NCBI GenBank assembly: GCA_900321795.1
Contig: ONXO01000083.1
Coordinates: forward strand, 1-9,045
Direction of reading: 5' to 3'
Length of the DNA stretch: 9,045 nt
Origin: an uncultured Eubacteriales bacterium
GTDB lineage: Bacteria > Bacillota_I > Bacilli_A > RF39 > UBA660
Shown here: in pieces, positions 1 through 6,222 of the stretch
How the letters are laid out: each line of letters begins with the position of its first letter
Position numbering within the stretch: the stretch's first letter is position 1
Position numbers and translations under genes: made by a program
The notes under the pieces: model-generated
Seen by the model: only the letters and a program-made list of their open reading frames with translations
Database searches by the model: none
What the model was told of the DNA's origin: nothing

Positions 1-260
1 AGACTACCTGCTACCCATAAGCAATAAATATACATATAGTTTTTACCTATAACTGGAGTCCATGTAGTTTCAATAGGTTCATATTCAATAAAGATTTTAC
101 CTCTAGCATTTAGTTTTCTAAATACATGTCCATCTTTTAATTTACTCTTAATCCATTCTTTCTTTTTATCTACACCTTCTTGATGTTTAGGATCCCCAAT
201 TGCACAGCAGATATGTTCTTCTTCAATATTCTTTTCATCTAAATTAATATACTCATTCAT
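1..260 (-). CDS. GNAT-family N-acetyltransferase, YoaP-like (partial, N-terminal 86 aa)
   Basis: This minus-strand gene begins at the ATG read from 260-258 and runs off the left edge, so only the first 86 residues are seen. The protein starts MNEYINLDEKNIEEEHICCA and later has FRKLNARGKIFIEYEP and YMYIYCLWVAGS. This pattern (EHICCAI, a lysine-rich helix, FRKLNARGKVFIEY, then a YMYI-CxWV strand) is one I recognise from YoaP-like GNAT proteins. These put a GNAT acetyltransferase domain before a small C-terminal YoaP domain and are usually around 250 aa. The acetyl-CoA binding loop should lie just past the window edge and is not visible, so the substrate cannot be suggested. The start is supported by an AGGAG ribosome binding site (269-273 on the + strand), 8 nt upstream, and an extended -10 box close behind it. 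The recognition is from memory of the family. Confidence 0.8.
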   Translation of the reverse strand, partial: MNEYINLDEKNIEEEHICCAIGDPKHQEGVDKKKEWIKSKLKDGHVFRKLNARGKIFIEYEPIETTWTPVIGKNYMYIYCLWVAGS

Positions 261-282
261 ATTTACAACTCCTATCATAAAT

Positions 283-291
283 ATTATATCA
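283..291 (-). promoter_or_regulatory. Extended -10 promoter of the YoaP-like acetyltransferase gene
   Basis: Read on the minus strand, this is TGATATAAT: a perfect TATAAT with the TG of an extended -10 element. No good -35 hexamer lies 17 bp upstream, which the extended -10 can offset. Transcription would begin near 276, leaving a leader of about 16 nt that contains the AGGAG site. Confidence 0.6.
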
Positions 292-300
292 TAACTATTG

Positions 301-329
301 TTGATTTAATTGTTCATTTTATGTAACAT
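301..329 (+). promoter_or_regulatory. Weak candidate promoter for an orphan + strand transcript
   Basis: TTGATT (301-306) and TAACAT (324-329) are separated by 17 bp; each matches the consensus at four of six positions. It would start RNA near 336, about 70 nt before the terminator at 404-432, for which no + strand gene is visible. In DNA this AT-rich, such matches arise by chance. The terminator is the main reason to list it. Confidence 0.25.
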
Positions 330-403
330 AATAAAAGTTTTAAACCCTTATGATTATCGTGCCATGAGTAAATTCGTTCGAATTTTTCGAATTTAATATA
401 TAT

Positions 404-432
404 CTAACTTCAATAAAGAAGTTAGTTTTTTT
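404..432 (+). terminator. Rho-independent terminator with no visible upstream gene
   Basis: An 8-bp perfect stem CTAACTTC (404-411) / GAAGTTAG (418-425) with a 6-nt loop is followed directly by seven T (426-432), so it works on the + strand. The only gene to its left is on the minus strand. It therefore ends either a short non-coding RNA or stray transcription heading toward the adhesin promoter at 469. Confidence 0.8.
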
Positions 433-468
433 CTGCTTAAAATTAACAGAATATAATTAGAAAAATGA

Positions 469-498
469 TTGACACACAATATTTTACGGTGGTAAGAT
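469..498 (+). promoter_or_regulatory. Promoter of the adhesin-sortase operon
   Basis: A perfect -35 box TTGACA (469-474) is followed after 18 bp by TAAGAT (493-498), a good -10 box. It is the best vegetative promoter in front of the adhesin and sits just past the terminator at 404-432. Transcription would start near 505 and give a leader of about 170 nt, far longer than other leaders in this window. Confidence 0.75.
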
Positions 499-504
499 AA
501 AAAG

Positions 505-674
505 CAAATGGGAGGTGGATAATTAAAGAAAGATTTTTTAGGAACATATTAGTGATTATTTTGAATTAATTAATTGGCTTTGAATGCTTTTAGCATTCTT
601 TGATATGTTCATTTTAAAAAAAGAATAAAAGGGAATTTATTCTAGCTTTTATAAGCTTTTAAAATGGAGGGAAA
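505..674 (+). promoter_or_regulatory. Hairpin-rich 5' leader of the adhesin mRNA, possible cis-regulatory RNA
   Basis: Four pairings can be drawn by eye. A long closing stem joins TTTTTTA-G-GAACATAT (534-549) to ATATGTTC (603-610) plus TAAAAAA (615-621). Inside it is a 7-bp hairpin GAATGCT/AGCATTC (582-598) with a TTT loop. Then come an 8-bp hairpin AGAATAAA/TTTATTCT (622-643) and a 5-bp hairpin AGCTT/AAGCT (644-657), directly before the GGAGGG ribosome binding site (666-671). A second Shine-Dalgarno-like GGGAGGTGG near 510-518 is followed by ATT-AAA-GAA-AGA, a 15-codon frame encoding KERFFRNILVIILN but without ATG, GTG or TTG. It does not match c-di-GMP, T-box or SAM riboswitch consensus features that I know. 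Confidence 0.4.
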
Positions 675-3476
675 ATGAAAAGAATTAATAGAGTAATAAT
701 AGTACTCTTTACTTTAATAATGTCTTTAATAGGCATTAATGTATTAAAGGCACAGACGGAATCAATAAGGGTTTCGCATGTTATAAGCGGATATTTCTAT
801 GAGCAATCTCTTGATAAGACTATAGTAGATAGATTTAAATATATTACTAGAGATAGTGATGGGGCATGGGCATATTGTATACAACCGTTTAAACATTTAA
901 TAGACGGAACTAATTATCAAATAATTGGAAGTGATTTTTTAAACTATACAGATATACCTAAAGAAAATTGGGAAAGAATTTCAAAGATTGCTTATTATGG
1001 TTATGGATACAAAAATGATGAAATGGGAATTAATCACTCTGATATCAAGTGGTATGTTGCTACGCAGCAAATGATATGGAAACTATATAATGATGACATT
1101 ACAAGCAATTTTACTGTTTATTTAAGAGGTCCTGTTGACAATACTATTCTTTCACAAGAGATTAATGAGATAAACCATCTAGTGGATAATCATGATACTT
1201 TACCATTATTTAAAAATATGAAATCAACTCTACTACTGAACGATAACTTAAAATTAGTTGATGATAATAATGTTTTATATAATTACCAAATAACTGATGT
1301 GAGTGGAGGCGATGTGATTAAGGAGGGAAATTCTATCAATATCAATGCCACAAAAACGGGCAAAATTTCATTTACATTAATAAATAATTCAGATTATTTT
1401 AATGAAAACATGAGCTTATATTATTCGCCTGATTCGCAAAACGTTATGAGGGGTGGAAAGATTAGTCCGGTAAAAGTCACTTATAATATAGATGTAATTT
1501 CTGGGAAAGTTAATTTAATAAAAACTTCAGCTGATAAAAATATAGGTGAAGCTTCTTTGGAAGGAGCAGTTTATGGCATATATAATGATATTAACCGTTT
1601 AATAACTACATTAACAACAGATGCATTTGGCAAAGCAACAAGTGCAGGTTTACCTTTAGGCAAATATTATATAAAGGAAATATCCTCACCAAGTGGTTAC
1701 ACCATAGATGAAAATAAATATTTTTTTAATATAGATTATGAAAATAAAGTAGTAACTTTAAATGTTAATGAGAATGTAATTAAGGGAAGAATAGTTATAA
1801 ATAAAATAGATAGTGAAACAATGAGATGTTCCTCTCAAGGTGAAGCTTCTTTAACAAATAATGTTTTTATTATAAAAGACAAAGAAGATAATATAGTGGA
1901 TACAATATCAACAAATACTGATTGCAAAGCCATTTCTGGATATCTGCCTTATGGGATATATAAGGTTTTCGAAGAAGCAGCAAGTGAAGGATACAACAAG
2001 AATAATAATATATATACTATAATTATAGATAAAAATTCTGATTACGAAATTACAATAGATAATGATGTAATTAAAAATAATATTACTATATTAAAATTAT
2101 ATAATGAGGAAAATAATAGTTCTTCGTTAAAATCAGAAAGCAATATTACATTTGAGATTTATGATTCTTTAAAAAACAAGTATTCTGAAATAATAACAGA
2201 TATCAATGGTTATGCAAGTATACTATTGCCTTATGGAAAGTATACATTTCATCAAGTTAATACAAAAGAAGGTTATGACAAAATAGAAGATTTTAATGTA
2301 ATTGTTGATGAATCGTCTTTAAAACAACAATATTATAATTTAGTAAATAATAGATTATCAGCGTATTTAATGCTTCAAAAAATAGATAGTGAAACTAACG
2401 AAATTATAAGACAAAGTGATGCTGTGTTTAAGATTTTTAATGTTGATACAAATGAGTATGTTTCAGAGTATATTGGAGGAAAGTATTACGACACTTTTAT
2501 TACAGATGAAAACGGGATAATGACTACATCTATGAAACTAAATTATGGAAATTATAAAATTATAGAAATGACTAGTCCAAAGGGATATTTATTAGATGAG
2601 AAAGGTGTAGAAATCACAATAGGAGAAGATAGTGTAGTTCATGATTCTAATTTGGGTAATTATACTTTAATAAATTACTATAATGACCCAGTAAAAGGTC
2701 AAATAGAAGTAAATAAAAAGGGCGAACTATTTACACCAAATACAGGTTCATTTAAATATGATGAAATAAATCTTGATGGGGTAAAAATAGAAATATATGC
2801 TGAAGAAGATATTACATCTTATGATAAACAGCATATTTATTACTATAAAAATGAACTAGTTGATATTTTAATTACAAGCAATGGACACGCAATAAGTAAA
2901 GCATTACCATTAGGTAAATATAAAGTTCGTGAAGTAGAAACTATAACTGATTACATTTTAGATAATAAAGAATATTATATTAATCTTTTTGAAGAAAATA
3001 ATGCATCACCATTAATAGTTAAAACACTTGATTTAAAAAACAATTTAATTAAAGGAACGCTAGAGTTAACTAAAACAGACTCACTAACTAAAGAGTCTAT
3101 TGAAGGAGCGTTATTTGAAATATATACCGATGAAAATGAATTAGTATTTGTAGGTGCGACAAATAAGAATGGTAAATTAAATGTAGAAAATCTAAAAATT
3201 GGAAAATATTATGTAGTTGAAAGAGAAGCACCAGAAGGCTACATTATCAATAATGAAAAAACATACTTTGAAATAAAAGATGAAAATGAATTAGTAAATG
3301 TTTTTATTACTAATGATTCAGTAAAAGAAATAAGAGAATTTAATATAAATGAAATGATTGTTGAAGTGCCTAATACAGGTGTTTATAGCTTAAGGAAAAT
3401 AACACTAATTATACTAATTAATATGTTAATAGGAGTTATATACTTAATATATGGAAGTATCAAAAAGAAGAAATAG
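675..3476 (+). CDS. Sortase-anchored thioester-domain adhesin with six SpaA/Cna_B-like domains
   Basis: This is a 933-aa cell-wall-anchored surface protein. Residues 1-27 form a signal peptide (MKRINR, then a hydrophobic core, ending near KAQ). Residues about 63-165 are a TQXA-type thioester domain: Cys68 in AYCIQ and Gln131 in VATQQMIW are the expected bond partners. In the family this bond reacts with host-surface nucleophiles, giving covalent attachment. About 110 residues with no recognised domain follow, then six SpaA-like domains (starting near 278, 371, 467, 563, 674 and 794). Each has an early Lys, most a Glu seven residues before a conserved Tyr, and late Asn residues, the makings of internal isopeptide bonds. 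The C-terminus has VPNTG (898-902), a membrane segment and a KKKK tail, a complete sorting signal. The start is fixed by GGAGGG 4-9 nt upstream. The stop overlaps the sortase gene by 26 bp. Domain three has Gln527 where Glu is expected. The ligand is unknown. Confidence 0.93.
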   Translation: MKRINRVIIVLFTLIMSLIGINVLKAQTESIRVSHVISGYFYEQSLDKTIVDRFKYITRDSDGAWAYCIQPFKHLIDGTNYQIIGSDFLNYTDIPKENWERISKIAYYGYGYKNDEMGINHSDIKWYVATQQMIWKLYNDDITSNFTVYLRGPVDNTILSQEINEINHLVDNHDTLPLFKNMKSTLLLNDNLKLVDDNNVLYNYQITDVSGGDVIKEGNSININATKTGKISFTLINNSDYFNENMSLYYSPDSQNVMRGGKISPVKVTYNIDVISGKVNLIKTSADKNIGEASLEGAVYGIYNDINRLITTLTTDAFGKATSAGLPLGKYYIKEISSPSGYTIDENKYFFNIDYENKVVTLNVNENVIKGRIVINKIDSETMRCSSQGEASLTNNVFIIKDKEDNIVDTISTNTDCKAISGYLPYGIYKVFEEAASEGYNKNNNIYTIIIDKNSDYEITIDNDVIKNNITILKLYNEENNSSSLKSESNITFEIYDSLKNKYSEIITDINGYASILLPYGKYTFHQVNTKEGYDKIEDFNVIVDESSLKQQYYNLVNNRLSAYLMLQKIDSETNEIIRQSDAVFKIFNVDTNEYVSEYIGGKYYDTFITDENGIMTTSMKLNYGNYKIIEMTSPKGYLLDEKGVEITIGEDSVVHDSNLGNYTLINYYNDPVKGQIEVNKKGELFTPNTGSFKYDEINLDGVKIEIYAEEDITSYDKQHIYYYKNELVDILITSNGHAISKALPLGKYKVREVETITDYILDNKEYYINLFEENNASPLIVKTLDLKNNLIKGTLELTKTDSLTKESIEGALFEIYTDENELVFVGATNKNGKLNVENLKIGKYYVVEREAPEGYIINNEKTYFEIKDENELVNVFITNDSVKEIREFNINEMIVEVPNTGVYSLRKITLIILINMLIGVIYLIYGSIKKKK
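861..1169 (+). other. Thioester (TQXA) domain region of the adhesin
   Basis: This codes for residues about 63-165. The Cys68 codon (TGT) lies in AYCIQPF and the Gln131 codon (CAG) in WYVATQQMIWK, the paired motifs of thioester domains. The protein has only three cysteines, and Cys68 is the one in the expected place. Trp and Tyr residues between them (NWERISKIAYYGYGY) match the family's helical core. Confidence 0.85.
1506..3317 (+). repeat. Six divergent tandem SpaA/Cna_B-like domains in the adhesin
   Basis: The repeats are visible at protein level but too diverged to show in the DNA. Each begins with a strand such as GKVNLIKT, GRIVINKI, NNITILKL, AYLMLQKI, GQIEVNKK or GTLELTKT, and contains an LPxGKY-like turn. 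A strand with the catalytic acid follows, at E335, E433, Q527, E631, E753 and E849, each seven residues before a Tyr that follows Gly in all but the fifth. Domain two has Cys385 and Cys417; domain five carries an insertion. Divergence suggests old duplications, not recent slippage. Confidence 0.85.
3366..3473 (+). other. VPNTG cell-wall sorting signal
   Basis: Residues 898-933 comprise VPNTG, a short spacer, a hydrophobic helix (ITLIILINMLIGVIYLIYG) and a basic KKKK tail. This is the three-part LPXTG-type signal with Val in place of Leu at the first position. Sortase would cut between Thr901 and Gly902. Confidence 0.9.
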
Positions 3477-4035
3477 GTATTTAGGTATAGGGTGTTTTTT
3501 AATTGCAATTGGTATTTTACTTTTTACTATTGAATATATTTGTAACTATTTTTTGGACGTTAAAAATGAAGAAAAGATAAAAGATTATTTTGAGATAAAG
3601 GGGGAAAGAAATGTAAAAGAAACTGATTATAATTACATTGCTATACTTGAAATACCATCAATTTTACTAAAAAGAGGATTAGTAGATAAGAATAGCCCAT
3701 ACAATAACATAGATCAAAATATTCAAATTTTAAAAGAAAGCAATATGCCAAGCCGTGAAAATAGTGTTTTGATACTTGCAGCACATTCAGGCTATGGAAG
3801 TGTTTCGTTTTTTAAAAAATTAGAAAATGTTAATATATCTGATATTGTTAACATTTTCTATAACAATGAAAAATATATTTATGAAGTTGTTAGCATTTAC
3901 GAAGAAAACAAAGATGGAAAAATCAATATTAGAAATGAAGAAAATTCTAGTATTTTAGTGCTGACAACGTGCAGTACTAAATCAAGAGATAAACAATTAG
4001 TGGTAGTGGCAAGATTAACTAATGTGTATGTATAG
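3451..4035 (+). CDS. Sortase, likely dedicated to the upstream adhesin
   Basis: This 194-aa membrane-anchored transpeptidase would cut the VPNTG motif of the upstream protein and link it to cell-wall precursor, or to other subunits. Residues about 10-33 are an N-terminal membrane helix. The sortase barrel follows, with YIAILEIPSILLKRGL (strand), His112 in LAAHSGYG and the active Cys174 in LVLTTCSTKSRDKQLVVVARL. The third catalytic residue, normally Arg just before the last strand, is uncertain: Gln182 sits at that spot by my alignment, with Arg179 nearby. The length is usual for the family; class D- or E-like is a guess. The start is forced, because an in-frame TAA lies 6 nt upstream. Its AGGAG (3431-3435) is rather far (15 nt) and lies inside the adhesin gene. 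The 26-bp overlap implies translational coupling and a shared operon. Confidence 0.9.
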   Translation: MEVSKRRNRYLGIGCFLIAIGILLFTIEYICNYFLDVKNEEKIKDYFEIKGERNVKETDYNYIAILEIPSILLKRGLVDKNSPYNNIDQNIQILKESNMPSRENSVLILAAHSGYGSVSFFKKLENVNISDIVNIFYNNEKYIYEVVSIYEENKDGKINIRNEENSSILVLTTCSTKSRDKQLVVVARLTNVYV

Positions 4036-4051
4036 TTTATAATATTAAAAG

Positions 4052-4071
4052 AATCCTGAGTAATCAGGATT
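4052..4071. terminator. Bidirectional terminator between sortase and YtxH-like gene
   Basis: AATCCTGA (4052-4059) pairs with TCAGGATT (4064-4071) around a GTAA loop. On the + strand it is followed by TTATTTTG, a weak U-tract. On the minus strand it is followed by CTTTTAATATTAT. It sits between the two converging stop codons and overlaps the last base of the minus-strand stop. Confidence 0.8.
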
Positions 4072-4472
4072 TATTTTGCATTTGTAAGTATTTCTTCTGA
4101 AATAGTATTTGCTTTTTCTTTTAAGTCTTTTGTTAGATTTTCAAATTCGTTCAAACCTTTTTTCTTTGTATAGTTCATAAGTTTAGTTATTTTTTTGCTT
4201 ACTTTCTTAGCTTGCCTTTTTGCTTTTTTAAACTCATTTTCTGCATCTAGCTTAGCTAGTTCAATTTCGATTTCATCAAGTTTTCTTTCTACATATCTCT
4301 TTACATCTTTTTTTGATATGTTAGCAAGCTTATTCTTCATTCCAGATATTGAATCTTTAATAAGCTCTCTAGTTTCACTACCTTTTCTAGGAGCAAATAA
4401 AATGCCTAATGTTCCACCTATAAGTGTTCCTAGACCTAAAGCTGTAGCTATTTTAACCCTTTCCTTTTTCAT
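4071..4472 (-). CDS. YtxH-like small membrane protein
   Basis: This 133-aa protein has the YtxH pattern. An N-terminal glycine-rich membrane segment, about residues 9-27 (ALGLGTLIGGTLGILFAP), runs into the hallmark APRKGSETRE. A long, highly charged Lys/Glu-rich stretch follows and should form an amphipathic helix or coiled coil. The expected topology is one membrane anchor with the charged helix inside the cell. Members are often linked to general stress regulons in Bacillus, but their biochemical role is unknown to me. The start is supported by AGGTG (4478-4482 on the + strand) 5 nt upstream. The gene stands alone, converging on the sortase and divergent from the ZIP transporter. The anti-parallel open frame at 4195-4530 is a shadow of its Lys/Glu-rich codons. 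Confidence 0.85.
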   Translation of the reverse strand: MKKERVKIATALGLGTLIGGTLGILFAPRKGSETRELIKDSISGMKNKLANISKKDVKRYVERKLDEIEIELAKLDAENEFKKAKRQAKKVSKKITKLMNYTKKKGLNEFENLTKDLKEKANTISEEILTNAK

Positions 4473-4488
4473 TTTATCACCTAATTTT

Positions 4489-4494
4489 ATTATA
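4489..4494 (-). promoter_or_regulatory. -10 box of the YtxH-like gene
   Basis: On the minus strand this reads TATAAT, about 17 bp upstream of the ATG and just ahead of the AGGTG site. The -35 position (4512-4517, CTACTT on the minus strand) is poor. RNA would start near 4482, which overlaps the ribosome binding site, so a further upstream start is also possible. Confidence 0.4.
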
Positions 4495-4531
4495 CTACTT
4501 ATAATCCAAAAAAGTAGGCGGAAGTCGTAAC

Positions 4532-4558
4532 TTGATATTATTTTACACGTATTATAAT
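4532..4558 (+). promoter_or_regulatory. Candidate promoter of the ZIP transporter
   Basis: TTGATA (4532-4537) is followed by a perfect TATAAT (4553-4558) with a short 15-bp spacer. RNA would start near 4565, only about 10 nt before the ATG, an unusually short leader. It faces away from the YtxH-like promoter in the same 100-bp gap. Confidence 0.45.
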
Positions 4559-4574
4559 AATAGGGTTGGTGTTT

Positions 4575-5375
4575 ATGATTGATTATTTGATGAGTTTAAA
4601 TCCTATAATACTCGCATTACTTGCATGTCTTTTTACTTATGCTTTTACTGCTTTAGGTGCATCTGTTGTTATTTTTTTTAAAAATGTTAATAGAAACATT
4701 ATGGATGCCATGCTGGGGTTTGCAGCTGGTGTTATGATAAGTGCTTCTTTTTGGTCGCTACTTTCCCCTGGTATAGAAATGGCCAATGAGCAAGGAAAGA
4801 TTGCTTGGCTTGTCGCATCTATTGGTTTTTTGTCTGGTGGCTTAATACTTTTTATTGGTGACAAAGTTTGCAATTTGTTTATGGATAAATTGAAGAGTAA
4901 TAATAAAAGTAGTTTTAAAAGAAGTTTAATGCTTATATTTAGTATAACTCTTCATAATATTCCTGAAGGCCTTGCAGTAGGTGTTGCTTTTGGAGCGCTT
5001 GCTAGTGGATTCACAGAAGCTGCTTTACTTTCGGCAATTGTACTTGCTTTTGGAATTGGACTACAAAACTTTCCAGAAGGATCTGCCGTTTCTCTTCCAC
5101 TTAGAAGAGAAGGTTATTCAAGAGGTAAATCATTTTTTTATGGGCAGCTTAGCGGGATAGTTGAGCCTATCGCTGGTGTTATTGGCGCTATGTTAGTAAC
5201 TAAAATGCAGAGTATCTTGCCGTTTTTTCTTTGTTTTGCAGCAGGTGCTATGATATATGTTGTTGTAGAGGAGTTAATTCCAGAAAGTCAAAGTAACAAG
5301 AGAAAAGACTTAATGGCCTTGTTTACTTTAGTAGGTTTTACTGTTATGATGATTTTAGATGTAGCTTTAGGGTAG
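4575..5375 (+). CDS. ZIP-family divalent metal transporter, GufA subfamily
   Basis: This 266-aa polytopic membrane protein would move zinc or related divalent metals into the cytoplasm. It has about eight hydrophobic segments. TALGAS (25-30) is typical of GufA-type ZIPs. The two metal-binding helices carry HNIPEG (127-132) and QNFPEG (164-169), with Glu197 in SGIVEP and EELIPE (232-237) later. His127, Asn128, Glu131, Asn165 and Glu168 are the likely binuclear-site ligands. The loop at about 104-116 (DKLKSNNKSSFKR) is the variable cytoplasmic loop, here short and without a His cluster. I chose ATG 4575; a TTG at 4566 would add MVF. Both have a weak ribosome binding site (GGTG at 4568-4571). 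The stop codon lies inside its own terminator hairpin. No metal-regulator box was recognised. Confidence 0.92.
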   Translation: MIDYLMSLNPIILALLACLFTYAFTALGASVVIFFKNVNRNIMDAMLGFAAGVMISASFWSLLSPGIEMANEQGKIAWLVASIGFLSGGLILFIGDKVCNLFMDKLKSNNKSSFKRSLMLIFSITLHNIPEGLAVGVAFGALASGFTEAALLSAIVLAFGIGLQNFPEGSAVSLPLRREGYSRGKSFFYGQLSGIVEPIAGVIGAMLVTKMQSILPFFLCFAAGAMIYVVVEELIPESQSNKRKDLMALFTLVGFTVMMILDVALG

Positions 5376-5394
5376 TTTATACTATCCTTTTTTT
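5370..5394 (+). terminator. Terminator of the ZIP gene, overlapping its stop codon
   Basis: GGGTAGT (5370-5376) pairs with ACTATCC (5381-5387) around TTAT, with one G-U pair, and seven T follow (5388-5394). The TAG stop (5373-5375) is within the left arm. It isolates the ZIP gene from the dehydrogenase. Confidence 0.85.
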
Positions 5395-5427
5395 AATATT
5401 TGTGATATTCTTAATAAGGTGAGATAA

Positions 5428-6177
5428 ATGAAATGTTTAGTAACAGGAGCTTCTTCTGGAATTGGAAAAGATATGTGTAAAATTCTAAGTGAAATGGGAC
5501 ATCAAGTAATAATGGTTTCTTCAAATAGTAAAAAGCTTGAAGAAGCTTGTAAAGATGTAAAAGGTTTTAGTACTTTGACTGCCAATCTTTCAACTAGTGA
5601 AGGAGTGAGTAAGGTTATTGACTTAATTAAAAAAGAAAAACCTGAAATAGTTGTTAATGATGCGGGATTTGGAGCATTTGGTTATTATGATGAAGTGAGT
5701 TTAGATAAAGAAATGGAAATGGTTAACGTAAACGTGATAGCACTACATAAAATAACTAAAGCATGTTTAGAATATATGGGTGAAAACAATTACATATTAA
5801 ATGTTGCTTCAATTGCTGGTTTAATGCCAGGGGGACCACTTCTTTCAACTTATTATGCAACTAAAAGTTATGTAAGAAGTTATACTTTGGGAATATATGA
5901 AGAATTAAAGAAAAAGAATAGTAAAGTTAATATATCTGTATTATGTCCTGGACCAGTTGACACTAATTTCAATAAGGTTGCAGGTGGAATATTCAGTATA
6001 AATTCATTAACTAGTGATTATGTCTCTAAATATGCAATAGATAAGATGTTTAAGAAAAAGTTAATTATAATTCCGGGCTTTTCAGTTAAAATGGGATACT
6101 TTTTTCACAGATTTGTTCCTACTAAAACATTGCTTTCTATGATGTTTAAAATCCAACATAAAAAAAGAAATTATTGA
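5428..6177 (+). CDS. Short-chain dehydrogenase/reductase (SDR), classical type
   Basis: This 249-aa NAD(P)(H)-dependent oxidoreductase has a single Rossmann-fold domain. The nucleotide-binding TGASSGIG is at residues 6-13 and the NNAG-type motif appears as VNDAG (76-80). Asn102 lies in the NVIAL helix. Catalytic Ser128 is in NVASIAG, with Tyr142 and Lys146 in YYATK, so the tetrad is intact. PGPVDT (174-179) follows as usual. No acidic residue ends the second strand (VSSNSKKL), which in the family favours NADP(H); this is inference. The C-terminus (GYFFHRFVPTKTLLSMMFKIQHKKRN) is basic and partly hydrophobic, as in DltE-like SDRs, and may touch the membrane. The substrate is unknown. An AAGGTGA site (5416-5422) 5 nt upstream fixes the start. 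It is the only gene here ending in TGA. The next gene is 45 bp downstream and may be co-transcribed. Confidence 0.9.
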   Translation: MKCLVTGASSGIGKDMCKILSEMGHQVIMVSSNSKKLEEACKDVKGFSTLTANLSTSEGVSKVIDLIKKEKPEIVVNDAGFGAFGYYDEVSLDKEMEMVNVNVIALHKITKACLEYMGENNYILNVASIAGLMPGGPLLSTYYATKSYVRSYTLGIYEELKKKNSKVNISVLCPGPVDTNFNKVAGGIFSINSLTSDYVSKYAIDKMFKKKLIIIPGFSVKMGYFFHRFVPTKTLLSMMFKIQHKKRNY

Positions 6178-6222
6178 TTATCTTTAATTATTAATGTAAA
6201 ATTATATAGGAGGCTAAAGGAA

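Noticed and set aside
364..396. Ten-codon frame MSKFVRIFRI before the terminator at 404, as an attenuation leader peptide
   Set aside because: There is no ribosome binding site, no run of one amino acid, and the downstream gene has its own promoter after the terminator.
542..610. GAACATAT/ATATGTTC inverted repeats as ends of an invertible phase-variation switch for the adhesin
   Set aside because: Only 8 bp match, and the promoter at 469-498 lies outside the repeats, so inversion would not turn it around. An RNA stem explains them better.
1506..3317. Possible CRISPR array or DNA tandem repeat in the adhesin
   Set aside because: The repetition is only at protein-domain level, with no regularly spaced identical DNA units.
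4195..4530. 111-aa + strand open frame opposite the YtxH-like gene
   Set aside because: Ser/Leu/Phe-rich composition mirrors Lys/Glu codons of the real gene; it has no ribosome binding site or family resemblance.
6174..6202. TTGATT-17-TAAAAT promoter before the E2-like gene
   Set aside because: RNA would start at about 6209, inside the ribosome binding site, so it could not make a normal mRNA for this start.
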